This document shows positions 11,701 to 22,600 of a DNA stretch of 34,803 nucleotides, one piece after another (position 1 is the first letter of the stretch; every line of letters starts with the position of its first letter). Below the pieces are notes generated by a model. That model saw only the letters and a program-made list of their open reading frames with translations, was not told where the DNA came from and ran no database searches. The DNA is taken from assembly GCA_032358255.1 (NCBI GenBank), contig JAULBX010027694.1, positions 1 to 34,803 of the forward strand, read 5' to 3'. The position numbers and the translations under genes are program-made. Source of the stretch: Heterotrichella gracilis. Lineage: Eukaryota; Sar; Xanthophyceae; Tribonematales; Xanthonemataceae.

Positions 11701-12039
11701 AAGATTTGATTAATAGATCTGGACGTGGCCCAAGTACTGTGCTGACACATGCATGCAGTGGCCGTCAAATCCACACTCCTGGGCATTGCCACTTGCAAGC
11801 ACGTGGTTTCCAGGTTGCGTTTCCCACAACGCTGTGCTATGACATCAGACCACTGTTGTGCGTGCCCCACCCAGGTGTCCACTGTCTATCTTGGCCAGTG
11901 GAGCACCTCTCCGCCTGGCTCCCCATCCTGGGTCCCCGGCCGCCTGTGGTGCTACAGCGACGGGGATGCTGGCTTCCTGGTGCTGTCCCCGGGGCATGCA
12001 CCGCGCCTGGTGGACATGAAGCGCATGGAGGAGGGATAA
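8785..12039 (+). CDS. F-box protein, FBXO31/At5g39450-like C-terminal region, 7 exons
   Basis: Exons 8785-9050, 9395-9637, 9885-10266, 10505-10544, 10781-10965, 11233-11427 and 11875-12039 join in frame to 491 residues. After an acidic, low-complexity N-terminus, residues about 61-108 form an F-box (LLGLPAEVLFRVLLQLE, then CVCRRLRQVASDDALWHDMC), the module that binds Skp1 in SCF ubiquitin ligases. A Gly/Ser-rich spacer follows (GGGGSGGGSGGG). The C-terminal half includes HLFQLLCGYQHLPGLWR, GLWRAHMG with GVMVLALGYDY, PRVVATQVTGD, and a last exon with WVPGRLWCYSDGDAGFLVL. These resemble the region after the F-box in FBXO31 and plant At5g39450-type proteins (from memory of the families; needs a profile search). 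The substrate is unknown. Exon 4 is only 40 bp, so its borders are less certain. The start is the first ATG of the open frame containing the F-box. Confidence 0.8.
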
Positions 12040-12227
12040 GAACCAACCGGAGGGGGCTAGCCTAAGGACCCCGGGTCCCAGGACCAGGACCTCAAGTCTG
12101 AGAAGGCGTCGAGAGGGCGCCCGGGTGACCGTCAGTATCGTGGGCCACCCGGACGGGCGGCATGCCATGGAACGCAATGTGAACACCGTACTAGTGGCCC
12201 ACCTAGGGAATGTCGACTGCCATCGGC

Positions 12228-12249
12228 AGCTATCATAGCTATGATAGCT
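12228..12249. repeat. Perfect 22-bp palindrome
   Basis: The stretch is identical to its reverse complement and reads as AGCTATCATAG followed by its mirror half. It is the first of four palindromes within about 500 bp. Confidence 0.75.
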
Positions 12250-12458
12250 AGTGCCACTGGCCAGAGCCAGGTCCCTGCATTTAATCTGAAATTTATCCCC
12301 TTTCAACGGTTAACTACAATTTTCATTTTTTTGCCTGAAACATTGTGAAGTGCTTTGCAAAAAAGTCATGTCAAACGCGTAAGTCACGTTAAACGCGAAC
12401 GGTTCAATGATTTGATCTAATTTCAAAACACATCAGCTTGATGTGGTTGCCGCAGTTC

Positions 12459-12477
12459 GCCAGCCGCAGCGGCTGGC
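12459..12477. repeat. GC-rich inverted repeat with 9-bp arms
   Basis: GCCAGCCGC and GCGGCTGGC flank a single central A. A stem of this sequence would be stable in single-stranded DNA or RNA. Confidence 0.7.
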
Positions 12478-12570
12478 ACCAGGGATGGATTCAAACCATT
12501 GGTAATGGATTCGAACTGTAATTGACAATGTGAGCAAGTTTACTCGGTCACAGTCGGTCTGACTCAGTTC

Positions 12571-12582
12571 GAACGATCGTTC
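12571..12582. repeat. Perfect 12-bp palindrome
   Basis: GAACGATCGTTC is identical to its reverse complement and lies in the A+T-rich part of the spacer. Confidence 0.6.
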
Positions 12583-12704
12583 ATTACAATTAAATTTGCC
12601 ATCGGCAATCAGTATGACAATGTTGTGTGCACCAGCTGCACAACATAACAAAATTTGTCCCAGATATTTGTTTCAATGTCATATAAATAACAACCGTTGT
12701 TAAC

Positions 12705-12733
12705 CAATGTTCAACGGTGACCGTTGAACATTG
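12705..12733. repeat. Inverted repeat with perfect 14-bp arms
   Basis: CAATGTTCAACGGT and ACCGTTGAACATTG flank a single G at 12719. The neighbouring bases (CAACCGTTGTTAACC at about 12691-12705) repeat the CCGTT/AACGG theme, so several related inverted motifs are nested here. It may be the relic of a small inverted-repeat element. Confidence 0.75.
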
Positions 12734-13529
12734 AAATGCTATCCAGAGATGAATGTACTGTGACGCTTGCGGCCAGCCTGAGGCTCCCAAATGCCACCGC
12801 CTGGTCACCAGTCGTACACACCGAGGCACACTCGGTAGCCACATCACGCGCCGCCAGTGGGCAGCATGCTGTCATGGAGGGCTACCGCAGTAAATGCATG
12901 ACATGTACCATACCCCCAGCGCAGCGCACAGCCCCAGACATCTCTCTGGACCAGCAGCGCCCCGCATTTAAAGTGTTAATCACGATGCATGCTCCTCTTC
13001 CCCGCTCCCCATGCCCGCACTGTTCACTGATCCTGTGCGCCCCGGTTCCACCCCTCCCCCCCCCCCTCCTGCCTGTGGCACATCTCCACCTGGCGGTGCT
13101 GTGCCCTGGCGCTGTGTGGTGTGGCCTCATCCACCTGGTAGCAGGGAGCGGGCCTGCAGGGGGTGGCGCAAGTGCACAGAGTGAGTGGCCAAGGGGTGAA
13201 CGGGGGGAGGACCTTGTGCACTGTGTCGCATGAGATTGCATTGCGCCATGTGGTTTAACCATGCCATTGTGCTCAACAATGGGGGTCGGGGTATGGCCAG
13301 CCCCCAGTCCACCACTGCTTGCCTCATCCATGCCCACCTCCACACTTTAGCGAAGACCACTCACAGACAGTTGTGATCACTGGACCGATCACTACAATAT
13401 TTTAACGGCCCCTACAATCCCCACTATAACCTGTGAGGAATATCAGCACCATGAAAGATATAATAATTGCTATCATTGATTGAGAGGTGCCTAAATTCCG
13501 AAAGTAAGGTGACAGCATCCGACATGCCA

Positions 13530-13534
13530 TTACA
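13530..13534 (-). promoter_or_regulatory. Possible TGTAA polyadenylation signal of the GILT gene
   Basis: TGTAA on the minus strand begins 20 bases past the GILT stop codon. TGTAA is the established poly(A) signal of many green algae. The very short 3' UTR this implies makes the call tentative. Confidence 0.3.
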
Positions 13535-13553
13535 ACCTTCCCAGGAACCCCCT

Positions 13554-15207
13554 CTACCACCCACACCTGTCTCCCTGGTACGCCACACACAGGTATGTGC
13601 GCAGGTGGTCCATGTCGTCACCCAGCGGGATGCCGTTCACCACCACCCAGGGCACGTAGGTGTGGGCTGGGTGTAGCAAGGCGGTCTCCGCACCCGCGGC
13701 CAGGTGCAGGGCGGGGCCAATCGGGCCTGAGGGGAACAAGGGGAAGATAAGTCTGAACCATATGCCCACCTGCCTGGGTGAAGCCACGTATGGCAGTTGT
13801 CGCTGCGCGTGCTTCTCTCCAACCACATACATAAGGTCAATGTGCAGCATGCACCACATGGAAAGGCCCCGCCAAGTGTGCATGATTGTTGGATTGGTGC
13901 ATGATGCACACCTGCCTACCACATGCACTGTGCACGCGCCCATTCCAAGGCCCTCCCTCGCCATGCAGTTGTGCACCAAGCCTCCGGCAGGTTTATCATG
14001 CACGCGCCCATTTCAAGGCCCTCCCTCGCCATGCATTTGTGCACCAAGCCTCCGGCAGGTTTATCATCTACTGGCGCGCACCTGTCCTGCACTCCTCCAC
14101 TGCACTGGCGTTGAACCCAGCCTTGGCAGCGCAGCCCGCCAGTAGATCCGCCACCGCAGAGTCTTGTCCCGCACCCTCCACGCACTGCACGTATGGGAAC
14201 CAATCGTCCTGGTGCGGGTGCAGGTGCAGCGCGCAGTTGAGGGCGATGTTGAGCTCGCACTCACGTGGGCTGTGCTGGCACACCACCTTGCCCTGGGAGG
14301 ATGGGCAGAGAGTGTGTGGGCCTGTGGCTGCCAAGTGCTGAGACACACACATCTGTACCAAGCCTGGAGGGATGTCATGTAGGGAGGCGACCACGGGTTT
14401 GGACAAAACCCTAAACCTTGACCAGGGTCATGCCTGTGTCTTGCAAGATTTGCTGGAACACTGTGCATGGGGTTGCAGTGCTGTGTTGGCAACCCCCACG
14501 TGCAGCAGTGCAGGCGCTGGCCGAGCAGTATGGAGCCAGGCTGGTTCGCCGCATGCCATGCATGGCGCTTGCTGCGTACCGTGTCTGTATCCAAGTGCGC
14601 ATTGCCCCAGGGTATGTAGCGGAAGTTCATGTACGGGGAGAAGCCCGCATCAAACAGCTTTGCCGCAGTGTCCAGGAGGAACTGTTGGCAGAAGGGGCAC
14701 AGGCTCTCGCCATAAAAGTCCACTTTCACAGGAGGGGGCACAGCTGCAGGAAAGTGGGGGTGAAACTGGGCTGGCGGGTGCACCTATGGTTGTAGCGGGC
14801 AGATCCTGAGGGTTTGGCCAGGGCTGTCAAGGGCTTAACAGGTGTGGAAAAGGGCGCGGACTGTGCCTAGCTAGGTCAGTGTCTAGTGGGTTAGCGCTAG
14901 GGTTTACAGCGTGCCCTCCTGGAACCCTTCGCCCCAACCCACCAACTCAAATCAGATAAGAAACCGCTCTTCACGGTATGCGGGAGCAAGTGACTATGCT
15001 GAACACAGAAACCAACCGCTGGCCCGTGCTTCCTGAAGTGGTGCCCACCATATGCATGCATTATGGATATGGCCCAACAGTCCAGTGTGGCTGTCGGGAG
15101 CTGCGCACACAGGGCACCTTGGTGTACTTACCGGTAGATATGGTGGCGCATAGTGCCAGAGCGTACGCCACTAGCGCCACCCCTGCAACCCTGGCCGGTG
15201 GAGCCAT
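13554..15207 (-). CDS. GILT-like thiol reductase (gamma-interferon-inducible lysosomal thiol reductase family), 4 exons
   Basis: Minus-strand exons 15207-15132, 14743-14580, 14292-14082 and 13726-13554 join in frame to 207 residues. Residues 1-24 form a signal peptide (VAGVALVAYALALCATIS). The thioredoxin-like active site is Cys41-Pro-Phe-Cys44 in VDFYGESLCPFCQQF. The GILT signature CQHSPRECELN covers Cys85-Asn95, and TYVPWVVVNG near the C-terminus matches the conserved family block. GILT proteins reduce disulfides of soluble proteins in acidic compartments or outside the cell; in animals the enzyme prepares proteins for lysosomal degradation. Secretory or vacuolar location is inferred from the signal peptide. 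The protein has ten or more further cysteines, as is usual for the family. The last exon is read through a possible donor to a TAG stop at 13556-13554. Confidence 0.92.
13931..14067. repeat. Two-copy 68-bp tandem duplication in GILT intron 3
   Basis: Copies at 13931-13998 and 13999-14067 match over nearly their whole length with only a few substitutions. The array lies in the third intron of the GILT gene and ends 14 bp from the exon 3 donor. Both copies are inside the intron, so the protein is unaffected. Confidence 0.85.
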
Positions 15208-16716
15208 GGTTGCGTCGTGGAACTGAAAGTGCCGCAAGTCAACAGTGTGGAGCTTGTGTCGAGGTCAACCCACTGCAACAGCACGTAATAAACGTTAGCC
15301 AACTCCCTGTTACGCAAGCCACTCTCTGTGCTAGGTTTGTCTACAGGGTCTTGCATGCAGACATGGGGCACGCGAAATAACCTTGCATGCACGCTGCAAC
15401 ACTATCGGATTCCAGACGAACACTGTGATGATGTTTCTTCGGGCCGTTTGCAAACCTGAAAAAGTGCCGAGGTTGTGCAGAAAATGTGGGTTCCGGAGAT
15501 GCCGCAGGGGAAATCCCGGCTGGCCCAGGCACACTGTCAGTGCGTTGAACCCTTTGGAACACTTGCGCCTGTTTGCTTCACCAAAGATACTGGGTGTGCC
15601 TCTGAAGGCTTTGTGCCTCTGAAAGGCAGGGGCAATCGGACTTATCTATCGAGGTTGCCGTGCGCTGTGGCAGAGGGCACTGCAGTGCCAGCAGGCGAGG
15701 GGTCGAGAGTCACAGAAGATATGTGTGGGATGGGCCAACCTGGTTATTATTCGCATATTAAGCAGTACCAAAGATTGCCCTGTTTGGTCCTATCTCAAGG
15801 TCGCCGTTGCTGTGCATAGGCGCAGAACAACGGAGAGTTATGTGTGTAAACCTTCACAACACCCCAGAGTGCCAATCTGCCAACCTGCAACCTTGTTCTC
15901 TTCGTTTCATGTGATGGTATCAGTTGGTGCTACTTGGTGATAGGGCTAAAAGCCACTAAGGACCACACTGATACAACATCCGAGGACGTTCTTTAAGAGC
16001 ATTTCAAATTCTTTCAAATTTTGTCGCCATTCGTGACCGGACACAGCACCACTCGGTGGGGTTTGTGTGCTGCCACCCTGAAGCGGCTTAACAGCGTTGC
16101 CACGCACTTCAGAGGTAAGAAGTCGTGGGCGCGCGCCCACGCACCTGGCAGTTGTGGGTGGAACGTTGTTCTGCACGAGGGTGTTGTCAAAGCCTGGCAA
16201 CGTCATAGATCGCTGGCAAGTCTCCAGTTGTGAAGCACTCTCCCTGTTTGGGGCTGTGGGGCTGTAATACCTTGGAGCAGTTGCAGCCTGCACAAGGCAT
16301 ACAAGCAGTGTTTGGCGAGCTTGTTGATTGCAGACCTCGAAGTTGCACAGTTTGCTGTGGTATGCAAATTGGGAGTGGTATGCGGGGTGTGTGTGTGTGT
16401 GTGTGTATGGTGGATGGTGCTGACACACTCACTGCACTTGTATCCGAGGCACAGGGCAGCGTTGTTTAAGACTGCACTGCTGGTATTTGTATGCCTATGC
16501 TTGCCTCTCCTGGTTCCCCCAGTGGACATGGCCGCTTCATGAGGGGCTTCAACAACCGCCACACAGCTCTTTGCAGCTCAAGAACCCTGTTGAGCTCTGC
16601 CTTGAATATATTTTCTGCCTTATTGCCTCAACGTGGCCACTGCAGAAACACCTTACAGGTGTGTGTTACTACCCAACACTGCTGTGCCAGGTAGCCAGAG
16701 TGGGGCGCTGCTCAGC
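15208..16716. other. Divergent intergenic region between GILT and the OSBP-related gene
   Basis: This 1.5-kb spacer holds both promoters. It contains a (GT)9 microsatellite at 16387-16404 and a short direct repeat of TTTCAAATT near 16005-16020. An open stretch at 16491-16694 has a presequence-like composition but does not connect by splicing to the downstream exon in a convincing way. Upstream non-coding exons of either gene could lie here. Confidence 0.5.
16387..16404. repeat. (GT)9 microsatellite
   Basis: Nine uninterrupted GT dinucleotides lie about 310 bp upstream of the OSBP-related start codon. Alternating GT tracts can adopt Z-DNA; no role is implied by the sequence alone. Confidence 0.85.
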
Positions 16717-18415
16717 ATGACTGGCAGCAGCGCAGTTGAAGCTGTTCCAGAGAACCTCCACCAGTTCATGCCCTCCCTCTCGGTACGACTTTTAATGTGC
16801 CAGTGGTACATCGCTGCTTCCAGTTGTTGATTACTGTGGGTACAGTAACAGGCACGTGCTGTTACCGCTGGGCACTTGCCGGTGACCTGCCGCAACCCAG
16901 GGCAGTGGAATCCTGTCCAGCTGTGTGCACCTATTCATGTGTCCTGTCACCCTCCTTGCTGCAGTTCACCTCAGAGCAGCCTGTTTCACCGAGTGAAGAC
17001 CATGAGGGGGAGCATGACGGGTACCACTTCAGCAGCCCCGAGGAGCGTGAGAGCGTGCGCGCACAGCGGGCAGCGGTGTGGCAGTGGCTCAAGGGCATCG
17101 GCCTGCACCTCCTCAAGGAGGGGGTCAACCTGACTGGCGTCTCGCTGCCGGTGCAGCTGTTCGAACCCAAGAGCTTCCTGGAACGCCTGTCAGACAGCTG
17201 GGGGTATCTGGACCTGCTGCTGGCGGCGGCAAATACCAGTGACCCGCTGGACCGCATGCGCTACATGGTGGGGTTTGTGGTGAGTGGCTTGAGGAGGCAG
17301 ATCTCCACGCAGAAGCCCTTCAACCCCATCCTTGGCGAGACGTACCAGGGGGAGTTTGACAATGGCGTCACGGTCTTCTGTGAGCAGATCAGCCACCACC
17401 CCCCCATCAGCAGCTGGCAGGTGTTTGACCCACATGCCAAGGTGAGACCCTGCGCAAGTGCTGCTTGGACTGCAAAATGAGCATGCACGTTGGTGAATTC
17501 ATGTGCAAGCAAATTGGACTGCAGTCATTGTGTGACCACTCACGTTGGCCCCGCAGTCCTGACCATGTTGTGTGGCTGCAGTTTGTGTACCATGGCCTGG
17601 GGCAGTACGTTGCGTCCGCTCGAGGCAACTCGGTGCGTGCTCACCAGATGGGGCTGAACACCGTCAAATTCGCATCAGATGGGGCGACCATCACATGGGA
17701 GCAGCCCCAGATCACAGTGAAAGGCAAGCAGATTCCTTGGTTTGCTGTGTGCTCACAATTTTGTCAGTTGCATGACCTGCAATCATCATATAGACCAGCT
17801 TGCCACATGACTCCATGTGTGCTGTGCAGGGGTTCTGTTTGGCGAGCGCGTGCTCAAGTTTGGTGGCAACATCCACTTTGAAGATAGCCTCAACAAGCTC
17901 AGGTCCGGCGCATGTCAAGGGTTGTAATGCGTGCCAGGCTGCAATCTGTTCGTGATTCAACAAATGTTCTCGAGCTTTTTTTTATGTTATTGTAAGCGCC
18001 TGTTGTCCTGTCATGCAGCTGCGATGTTGTCATCGACCCCACCCAGAATGGAGGCTTTGTGGGCTCCATCACCTCGCTGTGGAGGTCCAAGAAGAACAAG
18101 CACACGGCGGACGAAATCAAGGGCACTTTGATGCAAGGTGGCAAGGTGGTGGACACCTGCTCCGGCAGCTGGCTGCACCATGTGGAGTGGGACAAGGGGT
18201 GCCAAGGCGGGAAAGTGAAGACTGTGTGGGACATCAACTACAGCGTAGTGCACCCAGCCAAGCCTGTGGCCAACCCACTGGACAGCGACTGCAGGCACCG
18301 GGAGGACCTGTCCTACTTGAAGCAGGGCGAGGTGCCCAAGGCCCAGGAATGGAAGTCCATACTGGAGGAGAGGCAAAGAAAAGACAAGAAGCTGAGGAAG
18401 GAGGGTTCCAAGTAG
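16717..18415 (+). CDS. Oxysterol-binding protein-related protein (ORD domain only), 5 exons
   Basis: Exons 16717-16782, 16965-17441, 17582-17723, 17830-17902 and 18019-18415 give 384 residues. The family fingerprint EQISHHPP is at residues 162-169, preceded by FNPILGETYQGEF, a canonical ORD block. Other family blocks are the ERLSDSWGYLDLLL region and VLFGERVLKFGG. ORD proteins carry sterols or phosphatidylserine against PI4P at membrane contact sites. There is no PH domain and no FFAT motif that I can see, so this is a short, ORD-only ORP. Intron 3 has a GC donor (AAAG then GCAAGC) instead of GT; using it gives an unbroken ITVKGVLFGERV. A Lys/Glu-rich tail ends the protein. The ATG at 16717 is the best start visible, but an upstream exon cannot be excluded. 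Confidence 0.92.
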
Positions 18416-19602
18416 GCTGTGGATCATCGTTAATGCTAGCGGCAGCTAGCGGCTGCGGAGCTGCTCTGATCAGAGGTGCTTGGGCTATGGTCCTCAATGA
18501 ATTACACAGTTGCGTGCTACAAAATTGTTTCTTGGCATTGTTTAGATGCAATTTAGACTCACCTAGTTCTAGATAACGTAAGCGAGGCACACTGGCCACT
18601 GTGATGCTGCAGCACAGTCATGGTGAGAGTGGCACCCCGCAATCGATGCAAATATTGTAGGATATTCAAGTTTCAATTACACTTGTACAGAACGAACTCG
18701 TTGTGGTGTGGTGGGTGGAAATGAGGTTGCACCCATTGCCAAAATCACACTTTATCACACGAGCATTGCAGGTTTGAAGTGTCAGCGGTGTAGCTTGTTT
18801 ATCAAGCGTGAATAAACAACTACTTGCAATGCACGTTCCAAGCGCATTTTATAGCGTTGCAAGCTATCATTTGGTAAGAAGGAGTCTAGCAGAATATTAA
18901 ACTTGTGTAGACTACGTGCTGAAATGCAAGCAAAGGTTGTGACCCTGGTAAAATAGGTGCTTTCCCAGCCAAAGTAATTGGCACATGCCCTGAGGGTTGT
19001 TTCCAGCCACCAACTGTGTGTATGGGTGTTAGGCTGTTTGCGTATTTACGCGTGTTAGGACCTGGCATACGCGGGGCGGGGATGGGGGTGCTGCAAGCCT
19101 TGGCGCCAGCAGTGTGCTGAAGCATGCTTGCACAGTGTTTTGAAGGGGTAGCACTGATGTCATGTCATAGGACAACCACATAAGGACAATATGGTGGCTG
19201 TTAGGGTTTGCAGGGTTGGGATTGAGACTCCTGACTCCACAGGCAGGACCGCTCATGGGACCGCCCTGTTGAACATGATAGTCACTGCCAAACTTGGGTG
19301 GCTGGTGCAACTTCTCAACAAATATTCAGCCCTGACTCTGCTTGGCGTGAAACTGTGCTGAGACCAGTTCTCACGGCTCCATGTTTTTCACCCAGTTTCG
19401 GATGCCCTCCCCTGCTTCGTAATCACTGTACCGTGCATCACAGCAAGTGGGCGGTATACATATCAGAGTTCCACCACATAAGCTGACCAAAGGACTATTG
19501 AACGGTCCAAAGCGGTTAATTTTCGAGTTGCCGTCGGCGGCATGCGCTGATGCCGGCAGATTTGAAGCACTTGCTTTGATTGGCGTCTGACATACTTACA
19601 AC
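18416..19602. other. Intergenic region downstream of the OSBP-related gene
   Basis: This 1.2-kb stretch is moderately A+T-rich, with an AATAAA near 18811 on the plus strand. It should hold the OSBP-related 3' UTR and the promoter of the next gene. No protein-like ORF, RNA gene or clear repeat was found. Confidence 0.5.
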
Positions 19603-22600
19603 GTGATGCAAACTGGAAGAACGTTGCGTGTGTTTATTGGAGGGGTCAAATGCCAGGTGGGCACAATGCATGCCATATGGGGTTTGCATACACTCTACGC
19701 AACTTCGGGGTTTCACGCCTTTAACTTCTTGTTATTGCCTCGCAGGAGCCCAGGCAATATTTCTTTCAGGTTCAAGTCCTTGATAACCATGGCATTCCTC
19801 CCGGGGTTGCTGCAGATGATGGCGACCTGTCAGGCAGCAGACCAGATATGGTATGAGGGGTACCCGGTGCACTGGTGCTGCCAAACACAATGTGTCGTGG
19901 CTATGGTCGAGGGTTGAATTCAGTGTATTTTGACTGGTAGCATACTCACGTTTGTGGCGAGGGGAGAACATTACCACTTGAAGGCCATCGTGTCCCATAT
20001 TGACATCAGAGACAGGCTGCTTCTTCTTGCCCACTCTCAACCCACTTGGACACCTGCAGGTGGCCAAGACGGAAACCACCACCGTCACCACCAACCCAGA
20101 GTTCAAGAACAATGTGTTTGTGCCGCGCCTGCCCCGTTCACTTGGCTCAGGGGCTGCTGTCTTGCAGTGCCGGCTGTGCGCCATCCCTGCTTTTGGTGAG
20201 CCTGTGCATTCATGTCCATTTTGGGCTGATGACAAGCCAACTCGCTGCCAAGGACTTCAGAAACTAGTGTTCATACTATCTTGTGTGTTTTCCGCAGATG
20301 CTGTTTCGTCTCGCTCTGCCTCCAGCCAGCTGGACGTGGGTGACGAGCTGGTGGGGACAGGAAACATCGCACTGCAAGGTGCAGTTGCCCTGGGGGGTTT
20401 TCAGCATAGCAGCAGGTGTGGATTATCGTCCTTCTGCTGTAAACCACTGGTGGGTGCTGTGCAGGTGACCTGGTGAACCGCTTGCTGCGGGTGACAGGGT
20501 GAGCACAACAGTGAAACTTAAGGGCTTTTTCCAGCATCAAGCTGATGCGCAGCAGTCGGTGCAGTCCCAGCAACATGCCAAGGTTAATTTGCATGGCACT
20601 AGCGGGACACCGCACACTCATCAGTCCACTGTACCATATATATGCAGGTGCTGTGCCTGCGCCGGACAAGTACCCGCGCATTCATTTGGTAACCTACGAT
20701 GCCTGCATTGTGTTGGTTGTGTGACTATTGCCAGCAACATCTGTGGCTTTGTGTGCATTGGGCGCCACTGGATGTTGTACGCAATTGATGGCACTGCTGC
20801 ATTGTGCTCCAGGAGGTCCAGGTTGAGCTCATGGTGCTTGACCTGTCCACCGCTGCCCCCAGCAGCCAACCCTGGGCAGGCAGTGCGGCAGGTGCTGGCA
20901 GCAGCAGCAGCCAGGTGGGCGCACCAGGTGTCGCCACTTCAGAATGCCAGCTGCTGGTGCTGGTGTCACGGGCAGACAATCTGCCGATGATACCCAGGTC
21001 AGAAGGTGCACAACAATTATTGCAACATTTTCTTAATGCACAGCTCATGGTACCGTGGTCGTGCGGCTGTGTTGTACTTTCCCCCCAAAATTAATTGATT
21101 TTCCTGCTCAATGAGACATCTCACACTTTCCACCGCACTTCAGATTCAGCATGATGCATGTGTATAAAGATGTAGTCTCATGCATATATGTTGCAACATA
21201 CATAGAGTTTAATATCTGTTGGCACTTAGTGGTTCCCTTAAGGCTACATTGACGTTGGTAGAGCCTCTATTGGCTTGCCATCTGACTTTTGCTTGTTCCA
21301 TGGTTTTCAGTTGAGGCAATGCGAGCCGCACGCCTCCCACTGTCTTTGTGGCAGGCAAGATGCTGCGGGACGCACACTCCAAGCGCCCAGCACAGGTGCG
21401 GAGCCATTAGCGGCTCATAGGCACGCATCCTGCATGCTCACCAGTGTGCCGTACTGTCGGTAACCCAACGCGATTAATTAATTAATTATTTGCCTGCGCG
21501 TTAGTGCGCAGTCATAATTAATTCAATATTACCACAAATAGCGCCTGACCATGCAATTCAAGTTGGCTCCAGCAGCAACACGCAAATCCTTGAGTGAGAC
21601 GCATATCAGTCAAGGATTGTATCTAGCTCCACCAACTCCCGGCCCCACCCCACCCCCGCAGGCCATCACCCGCGCCGTGGCCGACAGCTGCGACCCCTCC
21701 TGGGACCAGCTGCTCACGCTGCACTTCCCAGAGTCCAGCCTGCAGGTGGAGCAGGTGCTGCTGGCGCTGGTTGAGGAGGGCAGGAACGCCGTGCTGGCCA
21801 AGGCAAGCGTGCCGGTGCGCTGCTTGGTGCCGGGGCGCCACTACAACCTCAAGCTGCAGCTCAAGAACGACCTGGTACCAGGTGATTACAGTGTAGGCAG
21901 GCACAATTGTTAACTTTTACAGCCATTTGGCGCTTCATTTATAGGGTGATGTAAATTCAGATGTGTTTTCCACAATCATAGAGAATGCAGTAACAAATGG
22001 TGCACGCTATGCCAATGCGTTCCACACTCCATGCTTGTTCAACGATGATCGTGACATCCTGCCTTTCCCCCCAGGGTCCAAGGTCCCCTGCCTGTACGTG
22101 ACCCTGTGCCTGTCCCGCTCCCCGTGCTTGGAGCTGCTTGACGCTCGCAAGGTGGCGGGGGAGAAGCTGACGCGCATAGAAGCGAGGCTGGTGGCAACAT
22201 CTGCGCCACTGCTGGCAAAGGACAGCTTCATGTGCGTGCAACCCAACTGAAATGCTTGGACAATATCTATGAAATAGTAAATTGTTAGTTAATTCCATCA
22301 GCTACCAGGTAGGTCCCAAAGAATTTCAATTTCAATTCAACACTTGATATGATATGTTAAGTTAAAAAAATGTTATATGTTCTAAACTAACAAATTATTT
22401 GCCACTATTGTTTAAAATAAGCTAGCTTTCCATTGTTTGTCCGGTGCAAGTATTGGGGCCACTATTACATGCTGAAAGCATAAAACCCACTCACCATGTG
22501 CACTGCTGCTTATACTCCTGTATGGCGACTTCCTTGCAGCGCTGATGGGGTGGTGGCGCTGTGGCGCTTTGCACCCAATGCCGCCACCGAGCGCTCCGCC

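Larger units (their letters stand above)
12040..13553. other. Convergent intergenic region rich in palindromes
   Basis: This 1.5-kb spacer lies between the 3' ends of the F-box gene (+) and the GILT gene (-). Its left half is unusually A+T-rich and carries the palindromes at 12228, 12459, 12571 and 12705. No ORF here has recognisable protein content. A TGTAA, the usual green-algal poly(A) signal, occurs near 12516 on the plus strand but is about 480 bp past the F-box stop. Confidence 0.5.

Noticed and set aside
12490..12580. tRNA-like TTCGAATCC boxes on the minus strand
   Set aside because: There is no matching A-box, D-arm or 7-bp acceptor stem at the right spacing; the match is confined to a B-box-like string.
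16491..16694. Upstream presequence exon for the OSBP-related gene
   Set aside because: The stretch looks presequence-like, but any intron to the exon at 16717 would be too short and the frame does not join convincingly.
20465..20688. A one-base insertion at the exon 5 donor of the C2/coiled-coil gene
   Set aside because: An alternative acceptor at 20624 (CATCAG) keeps the frame through PAPDKYPRIHL into the next exon, so no error is needed.
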